DNA of 27,099 nucleotides from a virus: IMG/VR virus record IMGVR_UViG_3300021197_000644, positions 1 to 27,099 of that record; one strand, 5' to 3'. Below the pieces are notes generated by a model. The model saw only the letters and a list, made by a program, of their open reading frames with translations. It ran no database searches and was not told the origin of the DNA. The translations under genes and the position numbers were made by a program. Positions 8,548 to 15,218 of this stretch are shown here, one piece after another (positions within the stretch are counted from its first letter, which is position 1; each line of letters opens with the position of its first letter).

Positions 8548-9980
8548 AAGCGTTCAAACAATATCTCGGCGAGAAGATTGACCGTGATTCCTTTCGGAAA
8601 CACTGGAAAAAGGCACCCATTCTGACTACGGGTGGTGGCGACTTGAAGAAACGTGCTGCTTTCTGGAACTCATACTTCAAACACTTTGAAAACAAATATG
8701 GAGAGATTCCAAATCGCATCAAGAATGCCATGCAAATGGCAGACATGAAACCCAATCCAACTATCACATACAAGGGACGAAAGTTCTCCATGCGGACTGG
8801 CATGGATGAGATGGATCTTCTGTATCATGTGCTGAACGAAAGTGTAACAGATCTACATGAAGCCCGTTTAGTGAATGTCAAGGGTTGGGCAAATGGTCAG
8901 AAGAGAAAACTTGTCCTATGGAAACCCAAGTCTAGTCATGACATCAGACCATACCATACTCAACATCTAACAAACAATCCAAAAGACTATGGTCTGAAGG
9001 AAGAGGACTTTCTGAAAGTCTTGGCGAGATCCTATGGGTTTGATCCCGAGGACATGGAGACACTCCGTGCGTTGGATGGTATTAAGTCTGGTAAATATGA
9101 TCGTGATAAAGACATCGACAACTTCATGTACGGTCAAGGATGGGCCCGCATTGTGTTGAATGATGGAATAGGTTCTATCGAAGGACCAATCAAGGCGAAT
9201 CTACACTCCGCTGCGAAACTCATCGCAAAGAAGTATACATGGTCGCAGATTGACTTCATGGAAATCGGTGACGTTCTCAAGGATAACGCCGAATCGATCG
9301 GCGATGAGGACACATGGAAGAGTTATCTCAAGACAGGTAGAGTTCCAAAGCGAACCACCATTGGCTCTACAATGGCACGATTCCGCGAACACGTTGATCT
9401 ATCAGAGGCATACAAAGGTGACATGCTCATTGGGTGGGTGGACCCCAAGAACAAACTAATCCTGCACCCCGAGGGTGGTAGGATGGGCAGGTTCCACACT
9501 CAGGTTCTCACCAACAAGATGTCGGCAGAAGAGTTCCGCAAGTTCCAGCCAGACAGAATCGGTGTGGGTATCGCAAAGGATATGGTCAAGTTCGTGAAGA
9601 GTGGTGACATGACCGAAGCACAACTCAAGCACATCATTGACAAGTCATACGAAAACATCTATAATGCACTCAAGACAGGTAGGTCTGATGGTGACTATGA
9701 TACTGAGTTGAATCTAGAGAAAGCAGGATGGGTCAAGGTCCGCATTGATAGAAAACCCAATGGTCGTTCTTCTGTTCTTGGTGATCTCGATCGATGCCAA
9801 GCAGCAGCGAAAGTGATTGACAAGAAACTCGGTGGTTGGCAGGGTATCAACACCGATCAGTTCTGGGTCAGAGACGGCGGTACAATGGTTGCAGATGAGA
9901 AAACATGGGACACATACGTCAAGACAGGTCGAGTGCCAAAGCGAACTGATATTGGTAGAACAATGTCACAGTTTAGATAA
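8544..9980 (+). CDS. Duplicated-domain protein with capsid-targeting-like leader
   Basis: A 478-residue protein that starts by ATGA overlap with the small basic gene. The leader MKAFKQYLGE again has ten residues ending L-x-E. Further L-x-E sites occur at residues 97-99 and 104-106 (LNE, LHE), just before ARLVNVKGW, so processing could free a mature chain beginning near residue 107. The rest consists of two related halves. PYHTQHLTN (136-144) pairs with RFHTQVLTN (316-324), and TWKSYLKTGRVPKRTTIG (from 257) pairs with TWDTYVKTGRVPKRTDIG (from 454). I recognise no catalytic motif or named domain. It is likely a head-internal or core protein of the phage, with function unknown. A long stem terminator follows. 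Confidence 0.7.
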   Translation: MKAFKQYLGEKIDRDSFRKHWKKAPILTTGGGDLKKRAAFWNSYFKHFENKYGEIPNRIKNAMQMADMKPNPTITYKGRKFSMRTGMDEMDLLYHVLNESVTDLHEARLVNVKGWANGQKRKLVLWKPKSSHDIRPYHTQHLTNNPKDYGLKEEDFLKVLARSYGFDPEDMETLRALDGIKSGKYDRDKDIDNFMYGQGWARIVLNDGIGSIEGPIKANLHSAAKLIAKKYTWSQIDFMEIGDVLKDNAESIGDEDTWKSYLKTGRVPKRTTIGSTMARFREHVDLSEAYKGDMLIGWVDPKNKLILHPEGGRMGRFHTQVLTNKMSAEEFRKFQPDRIGVGIAKDMVKFVKSGDMTEAQLKHIIDKSYENIYNALKTGRSDGDYDTELNLEKAGWVKVRIDRKPNGRSSVLGDLDRCQAAAKVIDKKLGGWQGINTDQFWVRDGGTMVADEKTWDTYVKTGRVPKRTDIGRTMSQFR

Positions 9981-9982
9981 AC

Positions 9983-10078
9983 CCTCAGACTGGCACTATG
10001 GCAGGTAGAGTGTTTTTGATAGCATTCCCATACGCCTATTCTCTGCGCCCCACGGAGAGTGTCAGTCTGAGGTTTTTT
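9983..10078 (+). terminator. Long-stem terminator or structured RNA
   Basis: A 15-bp stem with one G-U pair (9983-9997 with 10058-10072) encloses about 60 bases and is followed by six Ts. Ordinary terminators have loops of 3-8 bases, so the enclosed segment probably folds further or is a small RNA. No tRNA T-loop signature (GTTCRA) is present. It ends transcription of the fibre operon. Confidence 0.65.
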
Positions 10079-10083
10079 GTTTA

Positions 10084-10091
10084 TATACATA
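10084..10091 (+). promoter_or_regulatory. Putative phage late promoter (TATACATA)
   Basis: TATACATA directly follows a terminator T run and lies 30 bases before the next start codon. The arrangement is the same as at 1632: terminator, octamer, ribosome site, gene. Confidence 0.55.
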
Positions 10092-10121
10092 CTTTACTTG
10101 GAATCAATTAGGAGTCCTATA

Positions 10122-10742
10122 ATGGAAATCACACGCAAAGTAACTGAACAAGATCTACAGGAGCGTTCCGATCACGAAGAGCGAGAACTTCATCTATATG
10201 CTGATAACCACGCTGATCTACATAGACAGCGTACTTCTATGGTTCACAAGAACCTTCGTAACAAAATGGCAAGTGGTAAGTATGACAGCAACAAGGCACA
10301 CCGTGCCTTCGTTCACGTTGCCAAGGATGCTGCGGATCGTTACGACAAGGCTCACTCCTCACCAGGCACGAAAACCTTCAGCAAGGATCACATTCATAAC
10401 GTCGCCAAGAAGATGAGAGATCAGTTTGAAGACGAAGCAAAGGATGGTCATCACGATGGCCTTCTCCACAAGAAGTATCAGAAGACTAAGAAAGAAGACG
10501 TAGAACTAGACAACGATGCCCTCGTTGAAACAGTAGAACTAACTCAATATGAAGCATTGGCAATGAGAATCATCGAAGATCGAGAAGAAAAGTATCTTGA
10601 TGATCTCATTGAAGCAGAGATCGCAGAAGAGGAAGTTGAAGTAGAACTAGACGAAGATGCCGTAATCGAGAAGATGATTGAAGCAGGATACAGTGACGAA
10701 GAAATCGCAGAAGCGATTGAAGACTTATCAAAAACTGAATAA
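10122..10742 (+). CDS. Conserved-type phage protein of unknown function, acidic C-terminus
   Basis: A 206-residue protein. The start is set by AGGAG (10110-10114), seven bases before ATG; an upstream in-frame ATG at 10077 lies inside the terminator tail and late promoter. Residues 20-120 are charged and helical (LYADNHADLHRQRTSMVHKN, GKYDSNKAHRAFVHVAKDAA). They recall a segment common in marine T4-like phage hypothetical proteins (N-x-x-LYRQ, KNL, G-x-YD-x-x-KA). From residue 123 the chain becomes strongly acidic (EAEIAEEEVEVELDEDAV), ending in a UBA-like helical pattern IEAGYSDEEIAEAIEDL. No enzyme motif is seen. A head core or scaffold role is possible, because such proteins are often acidic and helical, but this is a guess. 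Confidence 0.65.
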   Translation: MEITRKVTEQDLQERSDHEERELHLYADNHADLHRQRTSMVHKNLRNKMASGKYDSNKAHRAFVHVAKDAADRYDKAHSSPGTKTFSKDHIHNVAKKMRDQFEDEAKDGHHDGLLHKKYQKTKKEDVELDNDALVETVELTQYEALAMRIIEDREEKYLDDLIEAEIAEEEVEVELDEDAVIEKMIEAGYSDEEIAEAIEDLSKTE

Positions 10743-10775
10743 GTATACGAAAATATAATATATGTTGTGAATGCG

Positions 10776-10800
10776 GGAGGGCTTCGGCCCTCCTAATTTC
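10776..10800 (+). terminator. Terminator hairpin with UUCG tetraloop
   Basis: A GGAGGGC/GCCCTCC stem (10776-10782 with 10787-10793) closes a very stable TTCG loop. The T tract after it is poor (TAATTTC), so termination may be partial, or the hairpin may protect the 3' end. Confidence 0.7.
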
Positions 10801-10803
10801 ATA

Positions 10804-10811
10804 TATAAATA
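10804..10811 (+). promoter_or_regulatory. Phage late promoter with perfect T4 consensus (TATAAATA)
   Basis: This is a perfect TATAAATA, 19 bases before the next start codon and just after a terminator hairpin. It gives a short leader with AAGGAG at 10819-10824. Confidence 0.7.
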
Positions 10812-10830
10812 TAGTAACAAGGAGAAAGTT

Positions 10831-11481
10831 ATGCAACCAGGTCCATTTAATAAAAACATACAGAATCAAGATTTTTACAATAGTATCGCTGACATTGTAT
10901 CTAAGATCAATGTTGATATAGAGCAAGCAAAAATTGATAATAGTCCTATCTCCGAACTAAAGATGCCTGCAAAGGACGCAAAGGGTAACATCAAGAGCCG
11001 CAAGGTTCGTGGTGCATATGCTAAGGGTGCAGACAAGGCACAAGCCGCAGGTGATAAAGCAATGGATAAGGCTACCGACATAAAGTCTGATATTGACGAT
11101 ACAATCAAGAACATCGACAAGTCTCTCGACGCAGAAGACAGACGAGACGATCGGAAGCGAAAGGCTCGTAAGGAAGAAGTCGAGCATGTCGAAGAGGCAG
11201 TCACCACAACCTTGAAGTTTAAGAAGGATGCCGATGGTGCAGCAGCAGTCGGATCTGAAACAGGAAGAACTGGACTTCTACACAGTGGAAAGAAAGTCAA
11301 ACCCGGTGAGTATAAACTGACATTCAAGAACGATCGGCATATGATGAAGTTCATGGACAAGCACGCCGATCGTGTCGCAGAAGATACCGAGGTCGAAGAA
11401 GGCAAGTTAGTGGATCGTATTATGCGAAAGCGTAAGCAAATGAAAAACAAGGGGACTATCCCCGGATCGGATGGTTATTGA
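10831..11481 (+). CDS. Charged phage protein of unknown function
   Basis: A 216-residue protein with AAGGAG six bases before the ATG and a consensus late promoter upstream. Residues 45-120 are rich in Lys, Asp and Ala with heptad-like helices (KGADKAQAAGDKAMDKAT, SDIDDTIKNIDKSL), suggesting a coiled coil. The following stretch is acidic (KEEVEHVEEAV) and then passes into a more folded-looking C-terminal part (TLKFKKDADGAAAVG, MMKFMDKHADRV). I recognise no family. Position among head-core-like genes and promoter type suggest a late structural or core protein. The open frame from 10771 is rejected because it starts inside the terminator. Confidence 0.65.
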   Translation: MQPGPFNKNIQNQDFYNSIADIVSKINVDIEQAKIDNSPISELKMPAKDAKGNIKSRKVRGAYAKGADKAQAAGDKAMDKATDIKSDIDDTIKNIDKSLDAEDRRDDRKRKARKEEVEHVEEAVTTTLKFKKDADGAAAVGSETGRTGLLHSGKKVKPGEYKLTFKNDRHMMKFMDKHADRVAEDTEVEEGKLVDRIMRKRKQMKNKGTIPGSDGY

Positions 11482-11482
11482 A

Positions 11483-11677
11483 ATGGATATGAGAAACTTC
11501 TTTGGTTGGGTTCAAGGAGTCAGGTCAAATGGTGTTGGTAAAGACAACTATCAGGCTGCTCAGAATATGAATGGCGAAATGTCAGACAAAGGCTGGCGAC
11601 CTGAGGCTAAAAGCGTCGGAGATGTGTATCTAAAGATGCAAGGTTTAGATAAACCAGTTGACAAATCTACAGAATAA
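11483..11677 (+). CDS. Small protein of unknown function
   Basis: About 64 residues (MDMRNFFGWVQGVRSNGVGK, later KSVGDVYLKMQGLDKPVDKS). The start is uncertain: ATG codons at 11471, 11483 and 11489 are in frame and none has a clear ribosome site. 11483 is chosen because it begins one base after the previous stop, which suits coupled translation. The last codons overlap the sigma70-type promoter of the next gene. No domain is recognised; reading-frame context and tight spacing are the main support. Confidence 0.55.
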   Translation: MDMRNFFGWVQGVRSNGVGKDNYQAAQNMNGEMSDKGWRPEAKSVGDVYLKMQGLDKPVDKSTE

Positions 11678-11685
11678 GGTATAAT
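11658..11685 (+). promoter_or_regulatory. Consensus sigma70 promoter with predicted leaderless start
   Basis: TTGACA (11658-11663) and TATAAT (11680-11685) are both perfect, separated by 16 bases. Counting seven bases past the -10 puts +1 at 11692, the A of the next gene's ATG. It would be read by host RNA polymerase, so the gene is probably expressed early. Confidence 0.8.
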
Positions 11686-11691
11686 ATTTAC

Positions 11692-12366
11692 ATGATGTAT
11701 CAAGGTAACTTTACGCACGATATGGTTGAGGACATTGAGCCTCTTTCCACAGTGCAGGATGAAACGGGTCGGTTCTACAATACGCCACATGGTAAAATGG
11801 CAAGTGTGACGACCGTAACAGGCTGGGAAAAGCAAAAGTTCTTCGCAAAGTGGAGACGGGAAAACCCCGAAGAGTCTAAGCGTGTATGTTCACGCGGCAA
11901 CTATCTCCACGATGCGATTGAACAGTATCTTCTCAACAACGAGGTGTCAGAGGATCAACTGCCAGGTGGCAGTAAGTATCTCTTTGCACAGATGAAAGAA
12001 AGTCTAGACAAGATCAGCAATGTTCGTGCCTTGGAGGCTCCTCTATGGAGTCAGGCTACGTCTCTCGCTGGTCGTGTTGACTGTGTTGCTGATTATGAAG
12101 GTGAACTATCGATTATCGACTTCAAGGGTTCGACTCGCAAGAAGAGAATCCGAGACATCGACAACTACTTCATGCAGGCTACTGCTTATGCAATCGCATG
12201 GCAGGAGCGAGTGGAACAGCCAGTGAATCAGATTGTGATTCTCATTGCGTCGGAGGAGGGAACCAATCAGGTTTTCAAATCCACTCCACAACTACATACA
12301 AAGCCTCTTCTAGAGGCAATCAAGAAGTATAATCAACACTTCGCTCAACAGGGTCAACTATGGTAA
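11692..12366 (+). CDS. PD-(D/E)XK nuclease of MGME1/RecB type
   Basis: A 224-residue protein. Motifs appear in family order: RGNYLHDAIEQYL (His73), GRVD with Asp130, IIDFKGS with Asp143 and Lys145, and QATAYA with Gln162. This is the RecB-like PD-(D/E)XK exonuclease arrangement, closest by eye to the MGME1-like phage exonucleases that trim single-stranded ends. A role in phage recombination or DNA processing is therefore likely. The ATG lies at the predicted transcription start of a consensus sigma70 promoter, so the message may be leaderless; a second ATG follows directly at 11695. The stop overlaps the next gene's ATG (12360-12366), implying coupled expression with the ligase-like protein. 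Confidence 0.8.
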   Translation: MMYQGNFTHDMVEDIEPLSTVQDETGRFYNTPHGKMASVTTVTGWEKQKFFAKWRRENPEESKRVCSRGNYLHDAIEQYLLNNEVSEDQLPGGSKYLFAQMKESLDKISNVRALEAPLWSQATSLAGRVDCVADYEGELSIIDFKGSTRKKRIRDIDNYFMQATAYAIAWQERVEQPVNQIVILIASEEGTNQVFKSTPQLHTKPLLEAIKKYNQHFAQQGQLW

Positions 12367-13568
12367 ACTTCACTTCCTTTCTCAATGAGGGTAAGAACAC
12401 ACATCTTACTCATGCAGCCGATCTAGTCTTTGAGGGTTATGCGAGGACTAACTTGGCTGTTAACTTCATTGAAAGCGTGGCTACCATGCTGGAAGGAAAC
12501 TCCAAGTCTAAACTAAACGTCACACGCAAGTGGGACGGCGCACCCGCAGTGTTTGTGGGGATCAACCCAGAGAACGGCAAGTTCTTCGTGGGAACCAAAA
12601 GTGTCTTCAACAAAGGCACACCCAAGATCAACTACACGAACGCAGATATCACCCGCAACCACGGACACGCTCCTGGCCTCGTAGAGAAACTCAAGGTTGC
12701 TCTCAAGGATCTCAAGAGCGTCGTGGTGGGTGGTATCTATCAGGGTGATATGCTCTTCATCAAGAGTGATCTAGAGACGAAAGAGATCAACGGAGAGTCG
12801 TTCATTGCGTTCACACCAAACACGATCACCTATGCTATTCCATCTGACTCTGATATGGCAAAGAAGATTACCAAGTCTTCTATGGGTATTGCGTTTCATA
12901 CCAAATACACTGGTAAAGATATGGCGAGCATGAAGTCATCCTTCAACGTAACCAAGAAGAGTTTCAAGAAGAGCAGCAAGGTTCTAGTCGAGGATGCCAC
13001 ATACTTTGATCAAAGTGGTAGAGTCACATTCACTGCTGGTGAGATGAAGAGTGTAACAAAAGAGGTAGCAAAGGCCCGTCAACTCACAGACTCCAACAAG
13101 GCTGGACTGAACTGGCTCGCGGGCGAGAACAAGATCGTCGCATTCCTCAACATCTACGCGAACTCTACGGTAAAGGCTGGTGATCTCACCTTGCGTTACA
13201 CAGACTTTGTTGCGATGATCAAGGAGCGATACGAAGCAGACGCAGCGAAACTCAAGCGAGAAGCCAATCAGAAGAACAAGATAGCACAGGGTAAGCAACT
13301 GATCTCAATCATCCAACGCAACAAGAAAAGTATGGATGGAATATTCAAACTACACTCAGTGCTAAACAAGGCAACTCTACTCTTGATTAATAAACTAGAG
13401 GGTATCAAGAGTTATAAAACATTCCTGAAACGTGCTGATGGCTTTGAAGTCACTGGCGAAGAAGGATTTGTAGCGAGTGATCATTTAGGTAATGTAATTA
13501 AACTAGTCGATCGTCTTCAGTTCTCTAGAGCAAACATGACGATTGACAAAAACTGGATAAAGGGTTGA
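12360..13568 (+). CDS. Nucleotidyltransferase/ligase-like phage protein with capsid-targeting-like leader
   Basis: A 402-residue protein. Residues 57-60 are KWDG in VTRKWDGAPAVF, the K-x-(D/N)-G lysine motif of RNA/DNA ligases and capping enzymes. Further candidate motifs follow in order: YQGDMLF (127-133), FTPNTITYAIP (151-161), EEGFVASD (367-374, like motif IV) and VIKLVDR (379-385, like motif V with Lys381). I recall a cyanophage family of unknown function (DUF6267) with the same KWDGAP and GKFFVGTKSVFNK text. Ligase activity is inference from motifs. The first ten residues, MVNFTSFLNE, fit a T4 capsid-targeting leader cut after L-x-E, so the protein may be packed in the head and ejected, as T4 Alt is. 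It overlaps the upstream nuclease gene by seven bases. Confidence 0.75.
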   Translation: MVNFTSFLNEGKNTHLTHAADLVFEGYARTNLAVNFIESVATMLEGNSKSKLNVTRKWDGAPAVFVGINPENGKFFVGTKSVFNKGTPKINYTNADITRNHGHAPGLVEKLKVALKDLKSVVVGGIYQGDMLFIKSDLETKEINGESFIAFTPNTITYAIPSDSDMAKKITKSSMGIAFHTKYTGKDMASMKSSFNVTKKSFKKSSKVLVEDATYFDQSGRVTFTAGEMKSVTKEVAKARQLTDSNKAGLNWLAGENKIVAFLNIYANSTVKAGDLTLRYTDFVAMIKERYEADAAKLKREANQKNKIAQGKQLISIIQRNKKSMDGIFKLHSVLNKATLLLINKLEGIKSYKTFLKRADGFEVTGEEGFVASDHLGNVIKLVDRLQFSRANMTIDKNWIKG

Positions 13569-13569
13569 T

Positions 13570-13917
13570 ATGTACAATAAAGAAGATGCTCATATAGTAA
13601 ACACTAGAACGTGGGTCCTACTTAACCACGATACACACGGAGTAGCACATAGAAAAAGATTCCTTGAGGAATATGGTGGTTCCTTTATAAAGGTCTATTC
13701 TGGCTACGCATGGCGTGATATTCCTGAAGAAACTGAAGTTGCTGCCGAACCAAAGACAATCTATGTAATAGTTGATCCAGAAGGTAATGAGATTATTCCT
13801 GACAATTTTCAGGGGTTTTGTAGAGAAAACAACCTAAATAAGAGTGCGTTGTATGGCGTTGCAAATGGTCTTAGGGCGCATCATAAGAAGTATACTTGTT
13901 ATAGAAAGGAAGTATAA
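13570..13917 (+). CDS. Small protein with NUMOD-like C-terminal DNA-binding motif
   Basis: A 115-residue protein starting one base after the previous stop. Residues 80-109 (FQGFCRENNLNKSALYGVAN, then GLRAHHKKYTC) resemble the short helix-turn-helix modules found beside HNH and GIY-YIG homing endonucleases: FC-x-E-x-x-LN-x-SAL, followed by G-x-x-x-HHKKY. A nuclease motif is not seen in the N-terminal 75 residues, which contain HGVAHRKRFLEEYGGSF and SGYAWRDIPEE. It may therefore be a DNA-binding relic of a homing endonuclease or a small regulator. Confidence 0.6.
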   Translation: MYNKEDAHIVNTRTWVLLNHDTHGVAHRKRFLEEYGGSFIKVYSGYAWRDIPEETEVAAEPKTIYVIVDPEGNEIIPDNFQGFCRENNLNKSALYGVANGLRAHHKKYTCYRKEV

Positions 13918-13918
13918 T

Positions 13919-14044
13919 ATGGAAGCATTACAATCAGCATTAGGTACGGTCTTTTATAGTATCGTGCTATTCGTCGCAGGAGCAGTCATTGGCGTTCCTG
14001 CGTGGGCCTGGGTAAGAAAGTTCTTTCCTTGGAATCGAGATTGA
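13919..14044 (+). CDS. 41-residue single-span membrane protein
   Basis: ATG at 13919 follows AAAGGA at a normal distance and overlaps the tail of the previous gene's TAA region. The protein has one membrane helix (about residues 11-33, VFYSIVLFVAGAVIGVPAWA) and ends with RKFFPWNRD. Such tiny membrane proteins are common in T4-like phages and mostly unassigned. A very strong hairpin begins immediately after the stop. Confidence 0.6.
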   Translation: MEALQSALGTVFYSIVLFVAGAVIGVPAWAWVRKFFPWNRD

Positions 14045-14046
14045 TA

Positions 14047-14116
14047 ATGATCCGTGTTTCCACGGAGGATACTCTTAAAATAAACAAAGAGTATAATATA
14101 AAGAAACACGGATCAT
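14047..14116 (+). other. Nested inverted repeats, probable structured RNA element
   Basis: A perfect 14-bp outer stem (14047-14060 with 14103-14116) and a perfect 8-bp inner stem (14069-14076 with 14087-14094) are separated by symmetric 8-base internal loops and capped by a 10-base loop. It starts three bases after the 41-residue gene and abuts a separate terminator. GGAGG lies in the internal loop. A 23-codon open frame (14047-14118) runs through it but lacks a clear ribosome site. It could protect the 3' end, act as a small RNA, or bind a protein. Confidence 0.7.
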
Positions 14117-14145
14117 AGGAGGGGACAACCCCCTCCTATCTTTTT
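14115..14145 (+). terminator. Rho-independent terminator
   Basis: A 10-bp stem ATAGGAGGGG/CCCCTCCTAT (14115-14124 with 14130-14139) is followed by CTTTTT. It ends the operon starting at 11692 and merges into a TATACATA motif for the next gene. Confidence 0.9.
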
Positions 14146-14152
14146 ATACATA
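14145..14152 (+). promoter_or_regulatory. Putative late promoter abutting the start codon (TATACATA)
   Basis: TATACATA ends only four bases before the ATG at 14157. T4 late transcription starts about six bases past the octamer, so the message would begin at or within a base or so of the start codon and lack a ribosome-binding leader. Confidence 0.5.
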
Positions 14153-14156
14153 AAGT

Positions 14157-14813
14157 ATGGCAAAAGCAGCATTCACATTTGGACGTATGAACCCACCCCA
14201 CATCGGTCATGAACTGGTAGTGGAGGCTGTTCGTAAAGCAGGAGGAAGAAATTCATTCCTCTTCACTTCTCATTCAAATGATACAAAGAAAAATCCTCTA
14301 AACTACCGAAAAAAGATCACATACCTTCGTAAGATGTTTGGTAAGAAAATTAAGATTGTAGATGACGCCGGCATTCGTGACGTTCATGCCGCACTTGAAT
14401 ACCTTAGCGATAAGGGATTCACAGAACTACGCATGGTAGTAGGATCTGATCAGGTAGAAGGATTCAAAAAGGCCATTCTTCCATATGTCGATGACTATGG
14501 TATTACATTCTTTGAGGTTGTGTCTGCTGGAACAAGAGATCCTGATGGTGAAGGTGTCTCTGGTATGTCAGCATCTAAACTAAGGAAGATCGTGGCTGCT
14601 GGCGACTTCGACGCCTTTCAAGTAGGAATGCCTAGGACAATATTACCAAAAGATCAAAAGAAACTATACAATGATCTTCGCGTTGGTATGGGTCTAAACG
14701 AAGATACAGAAACCTATTGGTTTGATCACGATGAATTTGTTCTGTTTGAAAAGATGTATAATTTATCTGAAGATAAAGACATACTAAAACACGTTACAGA
14801 TTTTATCGATTGA
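14157..14813 (+). CDS. HxGH-type nucleotidylyltransferase (NMN adenylyltransferase/cytidylyltransferase-like)
   Basis: A 218-residue protein. The N-terminus FTFGRMNPPHIGHELVVEAV has the HxGH nucleotide-binding motif (His15-Ile-Gly-His18), RMVVGSDQVEGF follows at 92-103, and GMSASKLRKI (136-145) matches the C-terminal S-x-S/T-x-x-R motif of the family. These enzymes join a nucleotide to NMN, phosphopantetheine, glycerol phosphate or similar with release of pyrophosphate. T4-like phages often encode such a protein, in some cases as part of NAD salvage. The substrate cannot be read from sequence alone. The last 45 residues (EDTETYWFDHDEFVLFEKMY) extend past the catalytic domain. The gene has its own late-type promoter and a shared bidirectional terminator. 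Confidence 0.8.
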   Translation: MAKAAFTFGRMNPPHIGHELVVEAVRKAGGRNSFLFTSHSNDTKKNPLNYRKKITYLRKMFGKKIKIVDDAGIRDVHAALEYLSDKGFTELRMVVGSDQVEGFKKAILPYVDDYGITFFEVVSAGTRDPDGEGVSGMSASKLRKIVAAGDFDAFQVGMPRTILPKDQKKLYNDLRVGMGLNEDTETYWFDHDEFVLFEKMYNLSEDKDILKHVTDFID

Positions 14814-14815
14814 TT

Positions 14816-14843
14816 AAAAAACCACCCCGAAGGGTGGTTTTTT
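14816..14843. terminator. Bidirectional terminator between convergent genes
   Basis: AAAAAACCACCC/GGGTGGTTTTTT closes a CGAA loop, so both strands give a stem followed by a T run. It separates the nucleotidylyltransferase gene (plus) from the small membrane protein gene (minus). Confidence 0.95.
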
Positions 14844-14846
14844 GTT

Positions 14847-15131
14847 TCATTCTCTTGTTGTTAGTTTATCTAACTGAATTCGTATCCAAGAAAGATCTGT
14901 CTTGATTCCTGCCAAATCTGTTGCTATCTTCAGCCTCATACCATCAGCCTCATCCATTCGGCTTTCAATTTGTTTCATATCAGTTTCCATCGCTTGAAGT
15001 CTAATGGAATAATTAGCGTCTTTAACTGCTACTGTCCATACCAGTGTTGCGAATGTTAGTAACCATGCTGTTAATGATCCGATCAAGGCGTAACTACTTT
15101 TTCTCTCTGGACTCATTTTCTCGGTGGTCAT
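14847..15131 (-). CDS. Small membrane protein with coiled-coil tail
   Basis: A 94-residue protein. GGAG lies seven bases before the ATG at 15131, which decides this start over ATG 15143, whose own codon provides part of that ribosome site. One membrane helix (residues about 14-36, YALIGSLTAWLLTFATLVWT) is followed by a long charged helix with heptads (IRLQAMETDMKQIESRMDEA, IKTDLSWIRIQLDKL). This layout is seen in phage membrane proteins such as XhlA-like, spanin-like and superinfection-related proteins, but none can be assigned. It is the only minus-strand gene in the left half and has its own late promoter. Confidence 0.65.
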   Translation of the reverse strand: MTTEKMSPERKSSYALIGSLTAWLLTFATLVWTVAVKDANYSIRLQAMETDMKQIESRMDEADGMRLKIATDLAGIKTDLSWIRIQLDKLTTRE

Positions 15132-15153
15132 TATTAACTCCATTAATGTAATA

Positions 15154-15161
15154 TATGTATT
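15154..15161 (-). promoter_or_regulatory. Possible late promoter variant (AATACATA on minus strand)
   Basis: AATACATA on the minus strand lies 23 bases upstream of the 15131 start. It differs by one base from TATACATA. It is weaker than the perfect TATAAATA at 15219 and could be chance in AT-rich text. Confidence 0.3.
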
Positions 15162-15218
15162 ACTTATTGATTCTTGCTAGGAGGTATATACCCCACTTTA
15201 AATACCAAGGAACTACTC

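Noticed and set aside
9990-10060. tRNA-like look of GGCAGGTAGAGTG
   Set aside because: It resembles a D-arm, but there is no GTTCRA T-loop, no CCA-type acceptor pairing and no clean anticodon arm. The long outer stem with T run fits a terminator or structured RNA better.
10875-11450. A 191-codon minus-strand frame
   Set aside because: Antisense to a gene with a perfect late promoter and AAGGAG; its Ser/Leu/Arg-rich text is typical of a shadow frame.
13914-13919. TATAAT just before the 41-residue membrane gene
   Set aside because: No -35 at 16-18 bases and it overlaps the start codon with a good AAAGGA ribosome site upstream, so it is probably chance.
14047-14118. A 23-codon gene inside the nested hairpin
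   Set aside because: No ribosome site at a proper distance, and the perfect pairing explains the sequence better. Kept only as an alternative.
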